35,113 nt of DNA from NCBI RefSeq assembly GCF_025813715.1, contig NZ_CP107535.1, forward strand, positions 1 through 35,113, in the 5' to 3' direction. Made by a program: the position numbers and the translations under genes. Each line of letters starts with the position of its first letter. Positions within the stretch are counted from its first letter, which is position 1. The notes under the pieces are model-generated. The model worked only from the letters and a program-made list of their open reading frames with translations, had not been told where the DNA came from and made no database searches. This document shows positions 6,842 to 15,363 of the stretch, in pieces. Origin of the DNA: Methylobacterium sp. FF17 (GTDB lineage Bacteria; Pseudomonadota; Alphaproteobacteria; Rhizobiales; Beijerinckiaceae).

Positions 6842-7472
6842 GTCGGGACAGTGGTTCAGCTACGTTAAATCGGCAATAGAAATCCGGTCATATTTTCCCG
6901 ACAGAAACTCGGCCGTTTCAGGGTGCTCAAAACCGGCTCCATGAGAATGCCAGGAAAACGGTCGTTCCCTCTACATTAACTAGCAAGGCAATAGCGGTCG
7001 GCAGTGCTACTGTGCCAACGTGCAAGCAGCCGAGGCCAGAGGCAAGCGGCTCGTACCTGCTAACAAATCGTAACGAATATCCAAGTTACTGTGGCGTGCC
7101 CTGTCCGCAGGAGATCGCCGCGGAGCATAATAGATGAGACAGCCAAATATATTGTAGAGAAATTTGGTCAATCCTTCGGATCTTATCTGTTGTTTTTTGT
7201 AAACTGATTTGTAAATCTACGTTGATTTACCTAAAGATTATATATAATGCCAGACTGTATTTCCGTCATCAAGTTCCTCTAAATAAGAAGAGGAATAAAA
7301 TAAATCCGAGATATTTCATCCATTTTTTTGAAAATCCCGAAAAACTCTGCAAAAATTCATTATCAAATAAAAGTGATAACGAGAACTTTTGTCTCAGCAC
7401 GTGATTACAGACTCAGCCTTAGACCTGCGAGCCACTTGAGCATTTCAGGCTGTCGGCGAGGGAGAAAACGTA
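6842..7472. other. 631-bp non-coding region, AT-rich in its right half
   Basis: It separates the divergent recombinase and RTX genes. Bases ~7130-7400 are strongly AT-rich against the GC-rich rest of the window and contain an inverted repeat and a TATAAT box. The left part (6842-7130) may hold recombination sites for the serine recombinase. The only open frame (about 60 codons at 7222-7404) has no ribosome binding site or GC-ending codons and is not called as a gene. The AT-rich stretch could be a promoter region or a DNA-unwinding element. Confidence 0.6.
7211..7248 (+). promoter_or_regulatory. candidate promoter with overlapping operator for the RTX gene
   Basis: There is a perfect inverted repeat, GTAAATC at 7211-7217 and GATTTAC at 7224-7230, followed by TATAAT at 7243-7248. 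TTGATT (7222-7227) inside the repeat could be the -35 box, with a 15-bp spacer that is shorter than ideal. The RTX start codon is ~225 bp downstream, giving a long leader. Any regulator bound to the repeat would overlap the -35 region. Confidence 0.35.
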
Positions 7473-10049
7473 ATGGCTACGATCAATGGCGATAACGGCG
7501 ACAACTTCCTAACGGGCACCGAAGAAGAAGATGTCATCAATGGGCTCGGTGGCAACGATACAATTGACTCTATTGATAGACCAGCGAATATATTTGCGGG
7601 ATCAATCAATCCCAGGCGTGATGAAGTGAATGCTGGATCAGGAGATGATTTTGTTACCGGCGGAAAGCTCGATCAGCTTAACGGCGGTGATGGTAATGAC
7701 TTTTTACAGGTAAACTTCAATTTTAATGGTCCAATTGCTGGTTCAGCAACCCCTATCAATCTGAACCTTGATGCAAATGGAAGCGGTACAGCTTCCGATG
7801 GAACATTCATTGCGGGCTTCGAGTCCGTGAATTTCAATTTATCTGACACTGGCAATAACGTCATCAACACTGGAAACGTTCAAGCGCAAATCACAGGGGG
7901 TGGCGGCGACGACATGCTGACCACTGGATTGTTGAACGATGGTGTATTCGGCGGCGGCGGCAACGATGTCATTTCAACAGGTGGCGGCAACGACACCATT
8001 AACGGCGGGTCCGGGGATGACGTCGTACTCGGCGGCGATGGCGACGATAGCTTCGGTGTAAATATTTATACTGATGGCGCTGACCAAGTGGATCTTGGAA
8101 CAGGAAACGACACGGTTCGGTTTGATCGATTTGACGGCGGGGCCGGTAACGTTCGCCTAACTTTCACTTCTTCCGAAGTGGGTAACGGCATCGTCAACGA
8201 CGCCGGTAGCGCAGCAAATCAGGATGGAGGGCTTGCGGTTCGTGTCCAGGCTGAAGATGCGAACGGCGATCCAACAGGCCCGGCTTCCCGCTACGATGAT
8301 GAAGGCACGACGTTCGTTGCTGGTACTCAAGGTGTCACTTTCGATGTCCGCGACCTCGTCTCAGGTACTGAGCGCGGTAACACGTTCGAGGGCGTTGTGC
8401 TCGGCACCAGCGGCAACGATGTGTTGACGTTTTTCCCACCCTTCCGCGTCGGACAGGATTTCTACTACAACGCAGGTCAGGGTAACGACACAGTCACTGC
8501 TGGTGACGGCAACGATTTCCTTGTCGGCGGCGCAGGTAACGACCTTCTGGCCGGTAACGGCGGCAACGACTCCTTCATCGGCGGCGTAGGCTCCGACTCC
8601 ATTAATGGCGGTGCTGGTATCGATACTGCAATCTTCAACGTATCGACGGATGGCGCTGACACGGTAGACCTCGGAAATGAGGCAGACAGGGTTAATGTAT
8701 CCACCGCTGCCGCTGGACAAGTGCGTCTGACCTTTACCTCCGCCGAGGTTGGTAACGGCAACGCTTTCGATGCCGGCACCATGACCAATCAAGACTCCCT
8801 TCTTGCTGTCCGCCTACAGGCAGAAGCTGCCGATGGAACTCTGACGGGTCCAATCAGCCGCCTTGATGATGAGGGTATCACCTTCGTCGCCTCAAGCGAC
8901 GGTACAACGTTTGATGTGCGTGATCTTGTGGCAGGCACCCAACGTGGCGATCAGTTTCGCGTCGTTGTCTTGGGAACGGATGGAGCTGACACATTCAGCC
9001 CTGTTGCTGGACGGGAAAACGAAAGTCACTACGTCAATGCTGGGCAAGGCAACGATATCGTCACTGGTGGTAGCGCGGCTGATTTCCTCGTTGGGGGAGC
9101 GGGCGATGACCGTGTGCTCGGAGGCGAGGCGGATGATCAGGTCCTTGGCGGCTCTGGTAACGACATCATCTTTGGCGAACTCGGAAACGATATTCTGCGC
9201 GGCGACGATGGCGCCGACTTCATTGGTGCCGGCGCAGGAGACGACACTGTCTTCGGTGGCAACGGAGACGACACGCTTTACGGTGAGGATGGCGCCGACA
9301 CGGTCTCAGGAGATACTGGAAACGACAATCTGTTCGGTAACAGTGGTGACGACCGCCTGCTAGGAGGTGACGGAGACGATCAGGTGCTTGGTGGCCTGGG
9401 CGGCGACATCATCTTTGGCGAGTTCGGTAACGACATTCTGCGTGGCGAAGACGACAACGATTTCATCGGCGCAGGTGCCGGTAACGACTTCGTCTCGGGT
9501 GGTATTGGGAACGACACGCTCTTTGGAGAAGATGGTGCCGACAACATGTTTGGCGATACGGGCACCGACCGGCTGAATGCGGGTGCGGGTGACGACAGAG
9601 CGTTTGGTGGTACTGGCGACGACACTATCTTTGGTGAGTTCGGCAACGACTTCCTGCGCGGCGAAGAAGATAATGACTTCATCGGCGCTGGCGCGGGCAA
9701 CGACGATCTGTCAGGTGGCGCTGGTGTCGACTCGCTCTACGGCGAAGCTGGAAACGACGTGTTGTTCGGAAATGCTGGTAACGACGAACTAGTTGGTGGA
9801 GACGGCAACGATACCTTTAACTTCGGGCGCGGTGACGGTTCCGATCTGGTCCGTGACTTCGCGGCGAGTGACAGCAGCGGAGATGTCATCTCGTTCAATG
9901 GCGGCGTTTTCTCTTCGTTCAGCGACGTGCAGGCAGCGAGTCAGCAGGTCGGTGCGGACGTTATCATCACCTACGATATGCGCGACACAATTACGCTCCA
10001 GAACGTTACGTTCGCAAATCTGAACGCCGCTGACTTCATGTTTGCGTGA
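7473..10049 (+). CDS. large secreted RTX calcium-binding repeat protein
   Basis: 858 aa. ATG at 7473 follows GGGAG at a good distance. RTX nonapeptides of type GGxGNDxLxG occur at the N-terminus, between domains, and densely over the last ~300 residues, where a longer unit around FGELGNDILRGDDGADFIGA repeats about three times. Two ~120-residue copies of a non-RTX domain (VRLTFTSSEVGNG, DDEGTTFVAGTQGVTFDVRD and equivalents) lie near 200-320 and 385-510. There is no N-terminal signal peptide and no Cys. The C-terminus (ITLQNVTFANLNAADFMFA) fits an uncleaved type I secretion signal. No ABC/MFP exporter or enzyme domain is present, so export would depend on chromosomal genes. Its codons are less GC-rich than those of its neighbours. 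Likely an adhesin or surface-layer protein. Confidence 0.92.
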   Translation: MATINGDNGDNFLTGTEEEDVINGLGGNDTIDSIDRPANIFAGSINPRRDEVNAGSGDDFVTGGKLDQLNGGDGNDFLQVNFNFNGPIAGSATPINLNLDANGSGTASDGTFIAGFESVNFNLSDTGNNVINTGNVQAQITGGGGDDMLTTGLLNDGVFGGGGNDVISTGGGNDTINGGSGDDVVLGGDGDDSFGVNIYTDGADQVDLGTGNDTVRFDRFDGGAGNVRLTFTSSEVGNGIVNDAGSAANQDGGLAVRVQAEDANGDPTGPASRYDDEGTTFVAGTQGVTFDVRDLVSGTERGNTFEGVVLGTSGNDVLTFFPPFRVGQDFYYNAGQGNDTVTAGDGNDFLVGGAGNDLLAGNGGNDSFIGGVGSDSINGGAGIDTAIFNVSTDGADTVDLGNEADRVNVSTAAAGQVRLTFTSAEVGNGNAFDAGTMTNQDSLLAVRLQAEAADGTLTGPISRLDDEGITFVASSDGTTFDVRDLVAGTQRGDQFRVVVLGTDGADTFSPVAGRENESHYVNAGQGNDIVTGGSAADFLVGGAGDDRVLGGEADDQVLGGSGNDIIFGELGNDILRGDDGADFIGAGAGDDTVFGGNGDDTLYGEDGADTVSGDTGNDNLFGNSGDDRLLGGDGDDQVLGGLGGDIIFGEFGNDILRGEDDNDFIGAGAGNDFVSGGIGNDTLFGEDGADNMFGDTGTDRLNAGAGDDRAFGGTGDDTIFGEFGNDFLRGEEDNDFIGAGAGNDDLSGGAGVDSLYGEAGNDVLFGNAGNDELVGGDGNDTFNFGRGDGSDLVRDFAASDSSGDVISFNGGVFSSFSDVQAASQQVGADVIITYDMRDTITLQNVTFANLNAADFMFA

Positions 10050-10161
10050 TCGTTTGGTGCTGAATAGCGTGCGATTGGTCACTGTTACCCCTTATACCTA
10101 ATCAATCGGCGGCGGATGAGCGGCCTTTCCAATTTGGAACATTTATAGGCCTGAAGACAAA

Positions 10162-10189
10162 GAGGGGCTGCTCGCAAGATCAGCCCCTC
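10162..10189 (+). terminator. stem-loop terminator after the RTX gene
   Basis: Perfect 9-bp arms GAGGGGCTG (10162-10170) and CAGCCCCTC (10181-10189) with a 10-base loop, about 110 bp after the RTX stop. There is no long T run. Confidence 0.6.
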
Positions 10190-10694
10190 CCTTGCCCGAC
10201 CACGGCCAACATATAACCGCAACGGCGTAGCTTTACGGGGCGCGGATCTCACCAGACGTGATCATCGAGGTCACCAGCGCGTGTCCAACGTCAGCATCTA
10301 TGGGACAGATTGAGGGTCTTCACGAACCGAGGACACCCGAGCCGTTACATGCCGGACCTTCCGAACAATTGGGCGGGGCTGAGACCGCGTCGCGCTCCTC
10401 TATGCAGGCCACGTCATACCGACGGTAGATGGCGGCAGGTCACGGCAGCGATACGGTAAGAAGTACGGTAGGAGCAGGGGTATCACACCACACGCACTGA
10501 AGGAGTGCGGAGCGGTAGGTTTAGGGATCGTAGGATTGATGACGGCTTGTGGAGCGGGAGCCGCGCCGGATGACTGCGACCGCCTTCGTTGTCACGTAGT
10601 CCGACGTTTGGGTGACATGTCAACGAAACGACCGTTTTGCTGCCACAGAACCCAGCTGGGCTGATCGACGCCAAACCAGCTGAGATAGAGCCAT
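10190..10694. other. 505-bp region without a convincing gene
   Basis: Both strands hold only short frames with no family match, poor codon bias and no ribosome binding sites. A minus-strand frame of 71 codons from a GTG at 10698 is the longest and is not recognised. The region lies between the RTX terminator and a broken RTX C-terminus and may be degraded sequence. Confidence 0.5.
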
Positions 10695-11207
10695 TCACAC
10701 GATGAAGTCGGCGGCTGTCAGGATGGCCTTGTTGTCGAGGATGGCGAACTCCACGGCCGAGGAGGCGGTGCTGCTGCCATCGGCATCGTAGGACAGGGCA
10801 CCTGTCGCCTTGTTGTAGAGGATACGGTCGGACGCATCGATGGCCCCACCCGCAGAGGTCTCCTTGAAGGCGTCAGCCGAGACGGCACCAGCCGTCAGGG
10901 CCGTGATAACGCTTGCATCGAGCCGGATGGTGTCGTCGACCACCACGAAGTCCGTGATCCGATCCACGTTGGCCGAGTCTAGAGCCGTGCTGAAGGCGAA
11001 GGTGTCCGTGCCTGTGCCGCCGGTGAGCAGGTCAGCACCCGCTTTGCCGTCGAGCACGTTGGCGGCACTGTTGCCGATCAGCGTGTTTGCCGAGGCGTTG
11101 CCGGTGCCGTCCAGTACCGAAGTGCCGGTCAACGTCAGCTTCTCAACGAAGCTCGTCAGCGTGTAGGAGACGCCGCTGTTGACCCTGTCGAGCCCGCCAT
11201 CGTCCGC
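10695..11207 (-). pseudogene. C-terminal fragment of a second RTX/secretion-signal protein
   Basis: The minus strand from 11207 encodes DDGGLDRVNSGVSYTLTSFV, then KLTLTGTSVLDGTGNASANT, RTX-like repeats (NVLDGKAGADLLTGG) and an M10/serralysin-type C-terminal region (DTFAFSTALDS, DRITDFVVVDD, ILYNKATGALSYDADG) ending in AILTAADFIV. This is the usual last part of a much longer protein, and its N-terminus is missing. It begins immediately after, and in the same frame as, the TAA of the 388-aa protein at 11208. A TTG at 11132 preceded by GAGAAG could restart translation and make a 145-aa peptide, but a decayed fragment is more likely. Confidence 0.75.
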
Positions 11208-12374
11208 TTACTGTAGAGTTACAGTCTTCTCGACGCCGCCATTGGAGAACTTCAAAGTGCCTTTCGAGAAATAGAGGCACGCATCAAAGCCGTTCAGGCA
11301 GACTTTCTGCCCAGCCCCGACCGTGGCGGCGAAGCTCAGAGTATCACCCGTCGTATCGAGCCCGACGTGGTGGTTCCCGGCGACACGAACGGCGTTGTAG
11401 GCCGAAGTGTTCAAGGCCAGATCGCTCTCCGAGGCCATGTTCTCACCCTGGAACAAGACGCCGTAGGCGACCATCGCGTTTTGCCACGTCGCAGCAGTCG
11501 CGGTAGACACGGCAGGAATTGCCACATGTCCAATGAGAGTGTTGCCGTTCACATAGGCAACGCGGTAGAAGACGTTGTTGATCTTGATCCGGTAAGTGCT
11601 TTGGCGAAAGGCTGGGCCTGAAACTCTTGTAACCGTATTATTCGCGACCGTGACCGTGTTGCCCCGTCTCTCGGTAGTGCCGCCGCCGGAATAAATCCAA
11701 GCGGTATTTGTGAATGACCCGATACCGTTCAAGAACATACCGGTAGTGAGGCAGTTAGATCCCGCGTAACAGTCCCAACCTGTGTAGTTATTGAGGTCAA
11801 GCTCCCCGACGTGAACCTGTCCAGGAGTCGGCGTCTGGGACATCGCTACATCGACGTTGAACCCCCAAGAAGTGGGTGGCTTCTCGCCGTTGAGGCCAGG
11901 GCGAGTGCGGACGCTGATAAGCTGACCGGTGCAATTTGTGCTGTCCAGTTTCGCGGCGGATACGGCACCACCCACACACTCCCAGTTGATAAATTGACCG
12001 CTGGCTTCCTTCTCCACGGCGCCGTTGCCCTGCCCCTGGATCAGGGATCGGGTGTACTGCGGATTGGTCGGGACAGGGTTGCCAGCCTCACGGCCGGCTC
12101 CTCGCGTCGGATAGACCTTAATGACCATATTCGCCGAGAGGAAGGCACCGAAACACGTCGGCTCCCAAGCCCCGCTGCCAACAGGGTCGAATGCGCCAGC
12201 TGTTGATAAGCACGGCGCGCTCGGGCTTCCAGTCGTGATGGTCACGTCTTCTGCATCGAGGCGGGGTGCCTTGATGGGGCCGAGGACTTGTGTAGGGCGC
12301 TCTAAGGCGGCGGCCGGTAAGGCGAGGCAGAGAGCCCCGATAGCGGCTAGGACGAGGAGCGAGCGGAGCATCAT
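11208..12374 (-). CDS. secreted, phage-tail-like protein of unknown function (388 aa)
   Basis: The N-terminus MMLRSLLVLAAIGALCLALPAAAL is a clear signal peptide with a predicted cut after AAA-LE. The mature part is rich in Gly, Thr, Asn and paired Cys (NWECVGG, STNCTGQ, GWDCYAGSNCLTTG, KVCLNGFDACLYF), suggesting disulfide-bonded extracellular beta structure. Similar Trp/Gly/Asn-rich proteins occur in alphaproteobacterial prophage tail regions (from memory, low certainty). It follows the gene at 12383 by 8 bp, so the pair is likely co-transcribed. Its TAA is directly followed in frame by RTX C-terminal sequence, an unusual junction. Confidence 0.72.
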   Translation of the reverse strand: MMLRSLLVLAAIGALCLALPAAALERPTQVLGPIKAPRLDAEDVTITTGSPSAPCLSTAGAFDPVGSGAWEPTCFGAFLSANMVIKVYPTRGAGREAGNPVPTNPQYTRSLIQGQGNGAVEKEASGQFINWECVGGAVSAAKLDSTNCTGQLISVRTRPGLNGEKPPTSWGFNVDVAMSQTPTPGQVHVGELDLNNYTGWDCYAGSNCLTTGMFLNGIGSFTNTAWIYSGGGTTERRGNTVTVANNTVTRVSGPAFRQSTYRIKINNVFYRVAYVNGNTLIGHVAIPAVSTATAATWQNAMVAYGVLFQGENMASESDLALNTSAYNAVRVAGNHHVGLDTTGDTLSFAATVGAGQKVCLNGFDACLYFSKGTLKFSNGGVEKTVTLQ

Positions 12375-12382
12375 GGGGCTTC

Positions 12383-12691
12383 TTAACAGATAACGCGGAT
12401 TGTGTATGAGGTGGAATTACCCTCCCGATACGCGCCCCGAGCGTTGGGCAAGGTAGGGGATGCAGCATCGATAAACGGCAGGCTCTCCAGCACATCTAAA
12501 AGCGCCGCCGGTAATGGGGTGTTGCTTATACGTCCCAAGTCGCCGCACACAACGAAGGTGATGACGTTAGACGCACTCAGCGGCGGAAATTTGGCGGTGA
12601 CACTATTGCCGTCGTTCGCCGAAATATCCCGGATCGGGATATCGCCAGCATATGCGTCCACATAGCCGGGCGTGTATGCATCACCTTGCAC
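12383..12691 (-). CDS. hypothetical protein, partner of the tail-like gene (102 aa)
   Basis: Not recognised. It is called from a GTG at 12691; the frame stays open a little further upstream without another start, so the 5' end may be missing. The sequence is strand-rich (NSVTAKFPPLSASNVITFVVCGDLG, split here only for description) and ends STSYTIRVIC. It ends 8 bp before the signal-peptide gene on the same strand. The pair resembles small structural genes of phage tail modules. No strong ribosome binding site is visible, so it could be a truncated gene. Confidence 0.5.
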   Translation of the reverse strand: MQGDAYTPGYVDAYAGDIPIRDISANDGNSVTAKFPPLSASNVITFVVCGDLGRISNTPLPAALLDVLESLPFIDAASPTLPNARGAYREGNSTSYTIRVIC

Positions 12692-12823
12692 TGCTGAATG
12701 ACCGAGAGCCCATCGGATGGGATGCCGACAGTGACGCGCTGGCGGCTGAGATCACGGCTACAGCAGTCCGCCCCCGGCCACAGGGGCCAGACTCACCTAG
12801 TGCCTCAGAGCTAGGCGACATGG

Positions 12824-12840
12824 GCGCTCCTGAGGAGCGC
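12824..12840 (-). terminator. perfect 17-base palindrome, possible terminator
   Basis: GCGCTCCT-G-AGGAGCGC. It lies ~105 bp beyond the end of the minus-strand gene at 12945. There is no T run and almost no loop, so cruciform or protein-binding roles are equally possible. Confidence 0.25.
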
Positions 12841-12944
12841 GACTACGAAAAGGCTCCGAAGGAAACCCCTCCAGCGGAAGGCGGGCTTGGGTATCGTGGG
12901 GCTTGAGAGAGCCCTAGCGAGTTACATCCGTTGGGCCGACGCCT

Positions 12945-13220
12945 TCAAGGATCACTTGGGGAGCGGGTTTCTATGACTGCTTCAGGAACTCCTTGAACGG
13001 CGCTCAATTCGGCAGAGCTTCTGGTTAATGTCGAAGTGCGGCCGTCAATACGCGCAACACGTTGCCCCATCAGAGATAAAGACTGCTCCGCTGCTGCCAG
13101 TCGTTGTTCGAGCGACGCAACGCGTTTGAGGAACCGGTCTTCGATCGACCGCAATTCCTTCATCGTCGCAGCCTCTACGGCAGACGCTCCCGTGAGATAG
13201 TTCCGCAACCGTCGCAACAT
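12945..13220 (-). CDS. small coiled-coil protein (91 aa)
   Basis: Starts MLRRLRNYLTGASAVEAATM and continues as a long amphipathic helix (MKELRSIEDRFLKRVASLEQ, then AAAEQSLSLMGQRVARIDG) with heptad spacing over ~residues 20-65. There is no membrane segment and no enzymatic motif. It starts 21 bp after the stop of the small gene at 13242, same strand, so the two are likely co-transcribed. The family is not recognised; helix-only proteins of this size can be structural or accessory factors. Confidence 0.55.
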   Translation of the reverse strand: MLRRLRNYLTGASAVEAATMKELRSIEDRFLKRVASLEQRLAAAEQSLSLMGQRVARIDGRTSTLTRSSAELSAVQGVPEAVIETRSPSDP

Positions 13221-13241
13221 CGGTAAAGAGGCCTTTCCCTC

Positions 13242-13418
13242 TCAGGTCTTCGTCTCCTGGGCAAGGCGCAGTGCCTTGAGGCGCTCCGTCTTCTCCTCAC
13301 GGGCTTTCTGCTCTGCCTCAACCTCAGCCCAAACCTCTTGCGCGTTCCGTTCCCGATCAGCGGTCCTAGCCGCTTTTGTCTCGGCTCGGTCACGAAGGTG
13401 GCTAGGCAGGTCTGGCAT
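13242..13418 (-). CDS. small charged helical protein, RLKALRLAQE family (58 aa)
   Basis: ATG at 13418, TGA at 13242-13244. The protein begins MPDLPSHLRDRAETKAARTA and ends with ERLKALRLAQETKT; it is nearly all charged helix. A paralogue lies at 21243..21455 with the same order of blocks (DRRETKAAK, then KTVRLKALRLAQEQA). Conservation between two distant loci on the same plasmid is the best evidence that both are genes. Function is unknown. It is followed by the coiled-coil gene at 12945 after 21 bp. Confidence 0.65.
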   Translation of the reverse strand: MPDLPSHLRDRAETKAARTADRERNAQEVWAEVEAEQKAREEKTERLKALRLAQETKT

Positions 13419-13570
13419 CGGCGCTCGCTAAATATTCGTCTCCTACCTAGCTTCTCGTAGCGGGCGCATGAGCGTCAAGGCTTTCCTTGCGCCTGCGCTC
13501 TGCCCCTAATGAACGAAGAACTCACGGAATGCGTTTGCACGTCGAACTCATAGCATTCGGAGAAACGCAC

Positions 13571-13879
13571 ATGCGCACCACGACACTCGCCCTCGCTGCC
13601 TCGCTCGCCCTGGGCCTGACTGGTTCTGCCTTCGCTCAGACGCCTGCTGGCGGCGGAAGCTCGGAAGGCAACATGAACAATCCTGGCAGCGTGAAGAGCA
13701 ACTCCGAGAAGAGCATGGAGCGCACGACGGGCTCCGCCACGATGGCGCCTGGCGATGCCACAGGCACGGTCGGTGGCCGTGATGGTAGCGCGGGCAACAT
13801 GGGTGGCGGGACGGGTTCAAGCTCCAACACCGGCGTTGGAATGGGCGCACACGGGAACACGCAGGGGCCGCGCCAGTAA
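13571..13879 (+). CDS. small secreted Gly/Ser/Asn-rich protein (102 aa)
   Basis: I chose ATG at 13571 because it begins a classic signal peptide, MRTTTLALAASLALGLTGSAFA, cut before QTPAGG. The mature ~80 residues are low-complexity Gly/Ser/Asn/Met/Thr (EGNMNNPGSVKSNSEKSMER, later GSAGNMGGGTGSS), so probably disordered in the periplasm or outside the cell. Such proteins are frequent in Methylobacterium and often stress-induced (general knowledge of the group, not tested here). A strong terminator follows 24 bp after the stop, so the gene is likely transcribed alone. Confidence 0.8.
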   Translation: MRTTTLALAASLALGLTGSAFAQTPAGGGSSEGNMNNPGSVKSNSEKSMERTTGSATMAPGDATGTVGGRDGSAGNMGGGTGSSSNTGVGMGAHGNTQGPRQ

Positions 13880-13903
13880 GCCTTTCAGTCACCCGTGATG
13901 ATG

Positions 13904-13931
13904 AAGGGCTGAGGATGTTCTCTCAGCCCTT
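13904..13931 (+). terminator. rho-independent terminator
   Basis: Perfect 10-bp arms AAGGGCTGAG (13904-13913) and CTCAGCCCTT (13922-13931) around an 8-base loop, followed by CTTTCC. It lies directly after the small secreted-protein gene. Confidence 0.8.
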
Positions 13932-13982
13932 CTTTCCAGCTCCGGCTAGCGCACCACGATACTAGGTCAGAAGTTGCCGTCC

Positions 13983-14135
13983 ATGCCGAATTCTAAACCG
14001 GTCAGTCTGCTCTATCCAATCGCGTTCTTCGGAGGAGTGCTATTCCTCTGCGCGTGGACTCTGCACGGCGACCGGCTTTTTGCCCAGATCCCGCATCATG
14101 AGCACGAGGTTGCGGACGATATTAAGAAGCATTGA
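13983..14135 (+). CDS. small single-span membrane protein (50 aa)
   Basis: ATG at 13983 to TGA at 14133-14135. Sequence begins MPNSKPVSLLYPIAFFGGVL, with one hydrophobic span over ~residues 8-26 (SLLYPIAFFGGVLFLCAWT), then a polar His/Asp/Glu-rich tail (AQIPHHEHEVADDIKKH). No family is recognised. It stands alone after a terminator; no strong ribosome binding site is visible. The tail HHEHE could bind metal, but that is speculation. Confidence 0.5.
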   Translation: MPNSKPVSLLYPIAFFGGVLFLCAWTLHGDRLFAQIPHHEHEVADDIKKH

Positions 14136-14174
14136 GGTTGTTACGTCCGAGAACTTCAGCCAGAGGGCTCACAC

Positions 14175-14297
14175 CTACGCCTTCAATGCGCGTTTCGGCT
14201 GCTGTGAAGCCGTTTCAGGAGTTCGCCAGCCGCTTTCTGCGTCTTCAAGGTGCATGCACTCCCCGAGCACCACAGGTACGCTCAAGCCGGCCAGCAC
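14175..14297 (-). CDS. possible 40-aa peptide after the gene at 14301
   Basis: A GTG at 14297, 3 bases after the stop of the upstream minus-strand gene, opens VLAGLSVPVVLGECMHLEDA and continues to TAG at 14175. The close spacing and GC-leaning codons are the only support. There is no family match and no separate ribosome binding site, so it could be chance. Confidence 0.28.
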   Translation of the reverse strand: MLAGLSVPVVLGECMHLEDAESGWRTPETASQQPKRALKA

Positions 14298-14300
14298 TCT

Positions 14301-14543
14301 CTAATGCCATTTGGCGCGGTCTTTCGGACCAGCCATGTCCTCGGCGGCTTTGATGGCGGCCTTGACCGTCGCTAGCCCGGCTGCAGCCACGTCCGCATAG
14401 GGGCAGAGCTTCGCCATAGCACTGGCACGCCGCCGCGCAGTGTGTGGCTTGGGGATCAGGGCGACGGCATCGAAGTACGCTTTCCACTCTTCGCGGCTGT
14501 ACGCGTCCAATGTGAGCACTCCCATCACGTCGTGTGACCCCAT
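14301..14543 (-). CDS. hypothetical helical protein (80 aa)
   Basis: ATG at 14543 is preceded by GGAGGT at ideal spacing, which makes this a confident start. The protein starts MGSHDVMGVLTLDAYSREEW and contains an Ala-rich helical C-terminal half (AAAGLATVKAAIKAAEDMAG). There are two Trp and one Cys but no recognisable motif, no signal peptide and no membrane span. No neighbours suggest a function. Confidence 0.68.
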   Translation of the reverse strand: MGSHDVMGVLTLDAYSREEWKAYFDAVALIPKPHTARRRASAMAKLCPYADVAAAGLATVKAAIKAAEDMAGPKDRAKWH

Positions 14544-14661
14544 TGCTACCTCCTACCGGATGGTCCCTAACAATGTGCGATCTAGAAATGGGGAGCCCGC
14601 ACCCATTTCAGGAGTGCTGGATGCCAGCCCTAGTTTTCAGTGTAACCCTGTCCGCACCGAA

Positions 14662-14988
14662 TTAAATACCTTGTGAAATTACTAAAGCTTCAGGGCGTTT
14701 TACCTCAATTTCGATAAAAGTAATTGGATGATTGGAGCCATTCATCACGTCGTGCCGAATGGCGGCGGGCCGACTGTACGCCTGTCCTGCCGCCAGTGAA
14801 GTGTCAGTCACCTGATCCCCGTCATGAACTCGCAAAATGCCGGCAACCAGCATCACGACAAAGTAGGGCCATCCATGCTCATGCCATCCAGTGACTGCGC
14901 CAGGCTCGAAATCCCACCGCGTAATGCGCACGGTTGTGTCGTCCTGTTGGACAGTGGCCACCGCAGGGATTGTGCACGCGAAGGCCAT
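14662..14988 (-). CDS. small cupin-fold protein
   Basis: 108 aa. ATG at 14988 is preceded by GGAGCAACG. The single cupin barrel includes the metal-binding motif region GAVTGWHEHGWPYFVVMLVAG (His36 and His38, residues ~31-51) and a second motif with the conserved Gly and His (GQAYSRPAAIRHDVMNGSNH). Such one-domain cupins bind a divalent metal and act as small enzymes or sensors. The N-terminus MAFACTIPAVATVQQDDTTV is not a clear signal peptide. It stands alone; the substrate cannot be told. Confidence 0.85.
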   Translation of the reverse strand: MAFACTIPAVATVQQDDTTVRITRWDFEPGAVTGWHEHGWPYFVVMLVAGILRVHDGDQVTDTSLAAGQAYSRPAAIRHDVMNGSNHPITFIEIEVKRPEALVISQGI

Positions 14989-15105
14989 CGTTGCTCCACT
15001 CGGAAGGGGTTACGTAAGGGTTAACGCCTCGTAAACGAATTAGTAGGCATATCGAAATTCAGCGGCTCTGGTGCGCCCGAGCCACACTTCGAAAGGGCCG
15101 GAGAC

Positions 15106-15204
15106 ATGATCACAGCGACCTTCATCGGCATGATGACCGCAGCTCTGACCGTGGCGCTGACAGCTGCGGTGGCTGGCGCGATCAGCGATCCGGACGCTCG
15201 CTAA
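15106..15204 (+). CDS. tiny hydrophobic membrane peptide (32 aa)
   Basis: ATG at 15106 (preceded by GGCCGGAGAC) to TAA at 15202-15204. The peptide is one membrane span, MITATFIGMMTAALTVALTA, then AVAGAISDPDAR. Good spacing to a GGAG-like sequence and a fully hydrophobic middle support it, but at this size chance cannot be excluded. Function is unknown; another tiny span peptide lies at 15364. Confidence 0.42.
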   Translation: MITATFIGMMTAALTVALTAAVAGAISDPDAR

Positions 15205-15363
15205 GTCAGGGTATCGACAAATCGGCCAAAGCCGCGCGTCCAACTACTCATGTGACTGCTACGCTACGGCGGATGTTTCTCGTGAATTGGGCAATTAGAG
15301 CCCTCGCATCGGCATAATTGGTTGATCAGACAGAGGGAGCACACCTACTCCTGGTCCCGCCCG

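Noticed and set aside
6842..6900. Possible Tn3-type terminal repeat (CAGTGGTTCAGCTACGTTAA) before the recombinase gene
   Set aside because: Only loosely similar to Tn3 ends, no matching second end and no tnpA, so not reported as a transposon.
7222..7404. 60-codon frame in the AT-rich region
   Set aside because: Base composition alone explains it; no ribosome site, and it overlaps the likely promoter/leader.
12652..12906. 84-codon plus-strand frame
   Set aside because: No family match or start signal; it partly covers the minus-strand gene at 12383..12691 and the palindrome at 12824.
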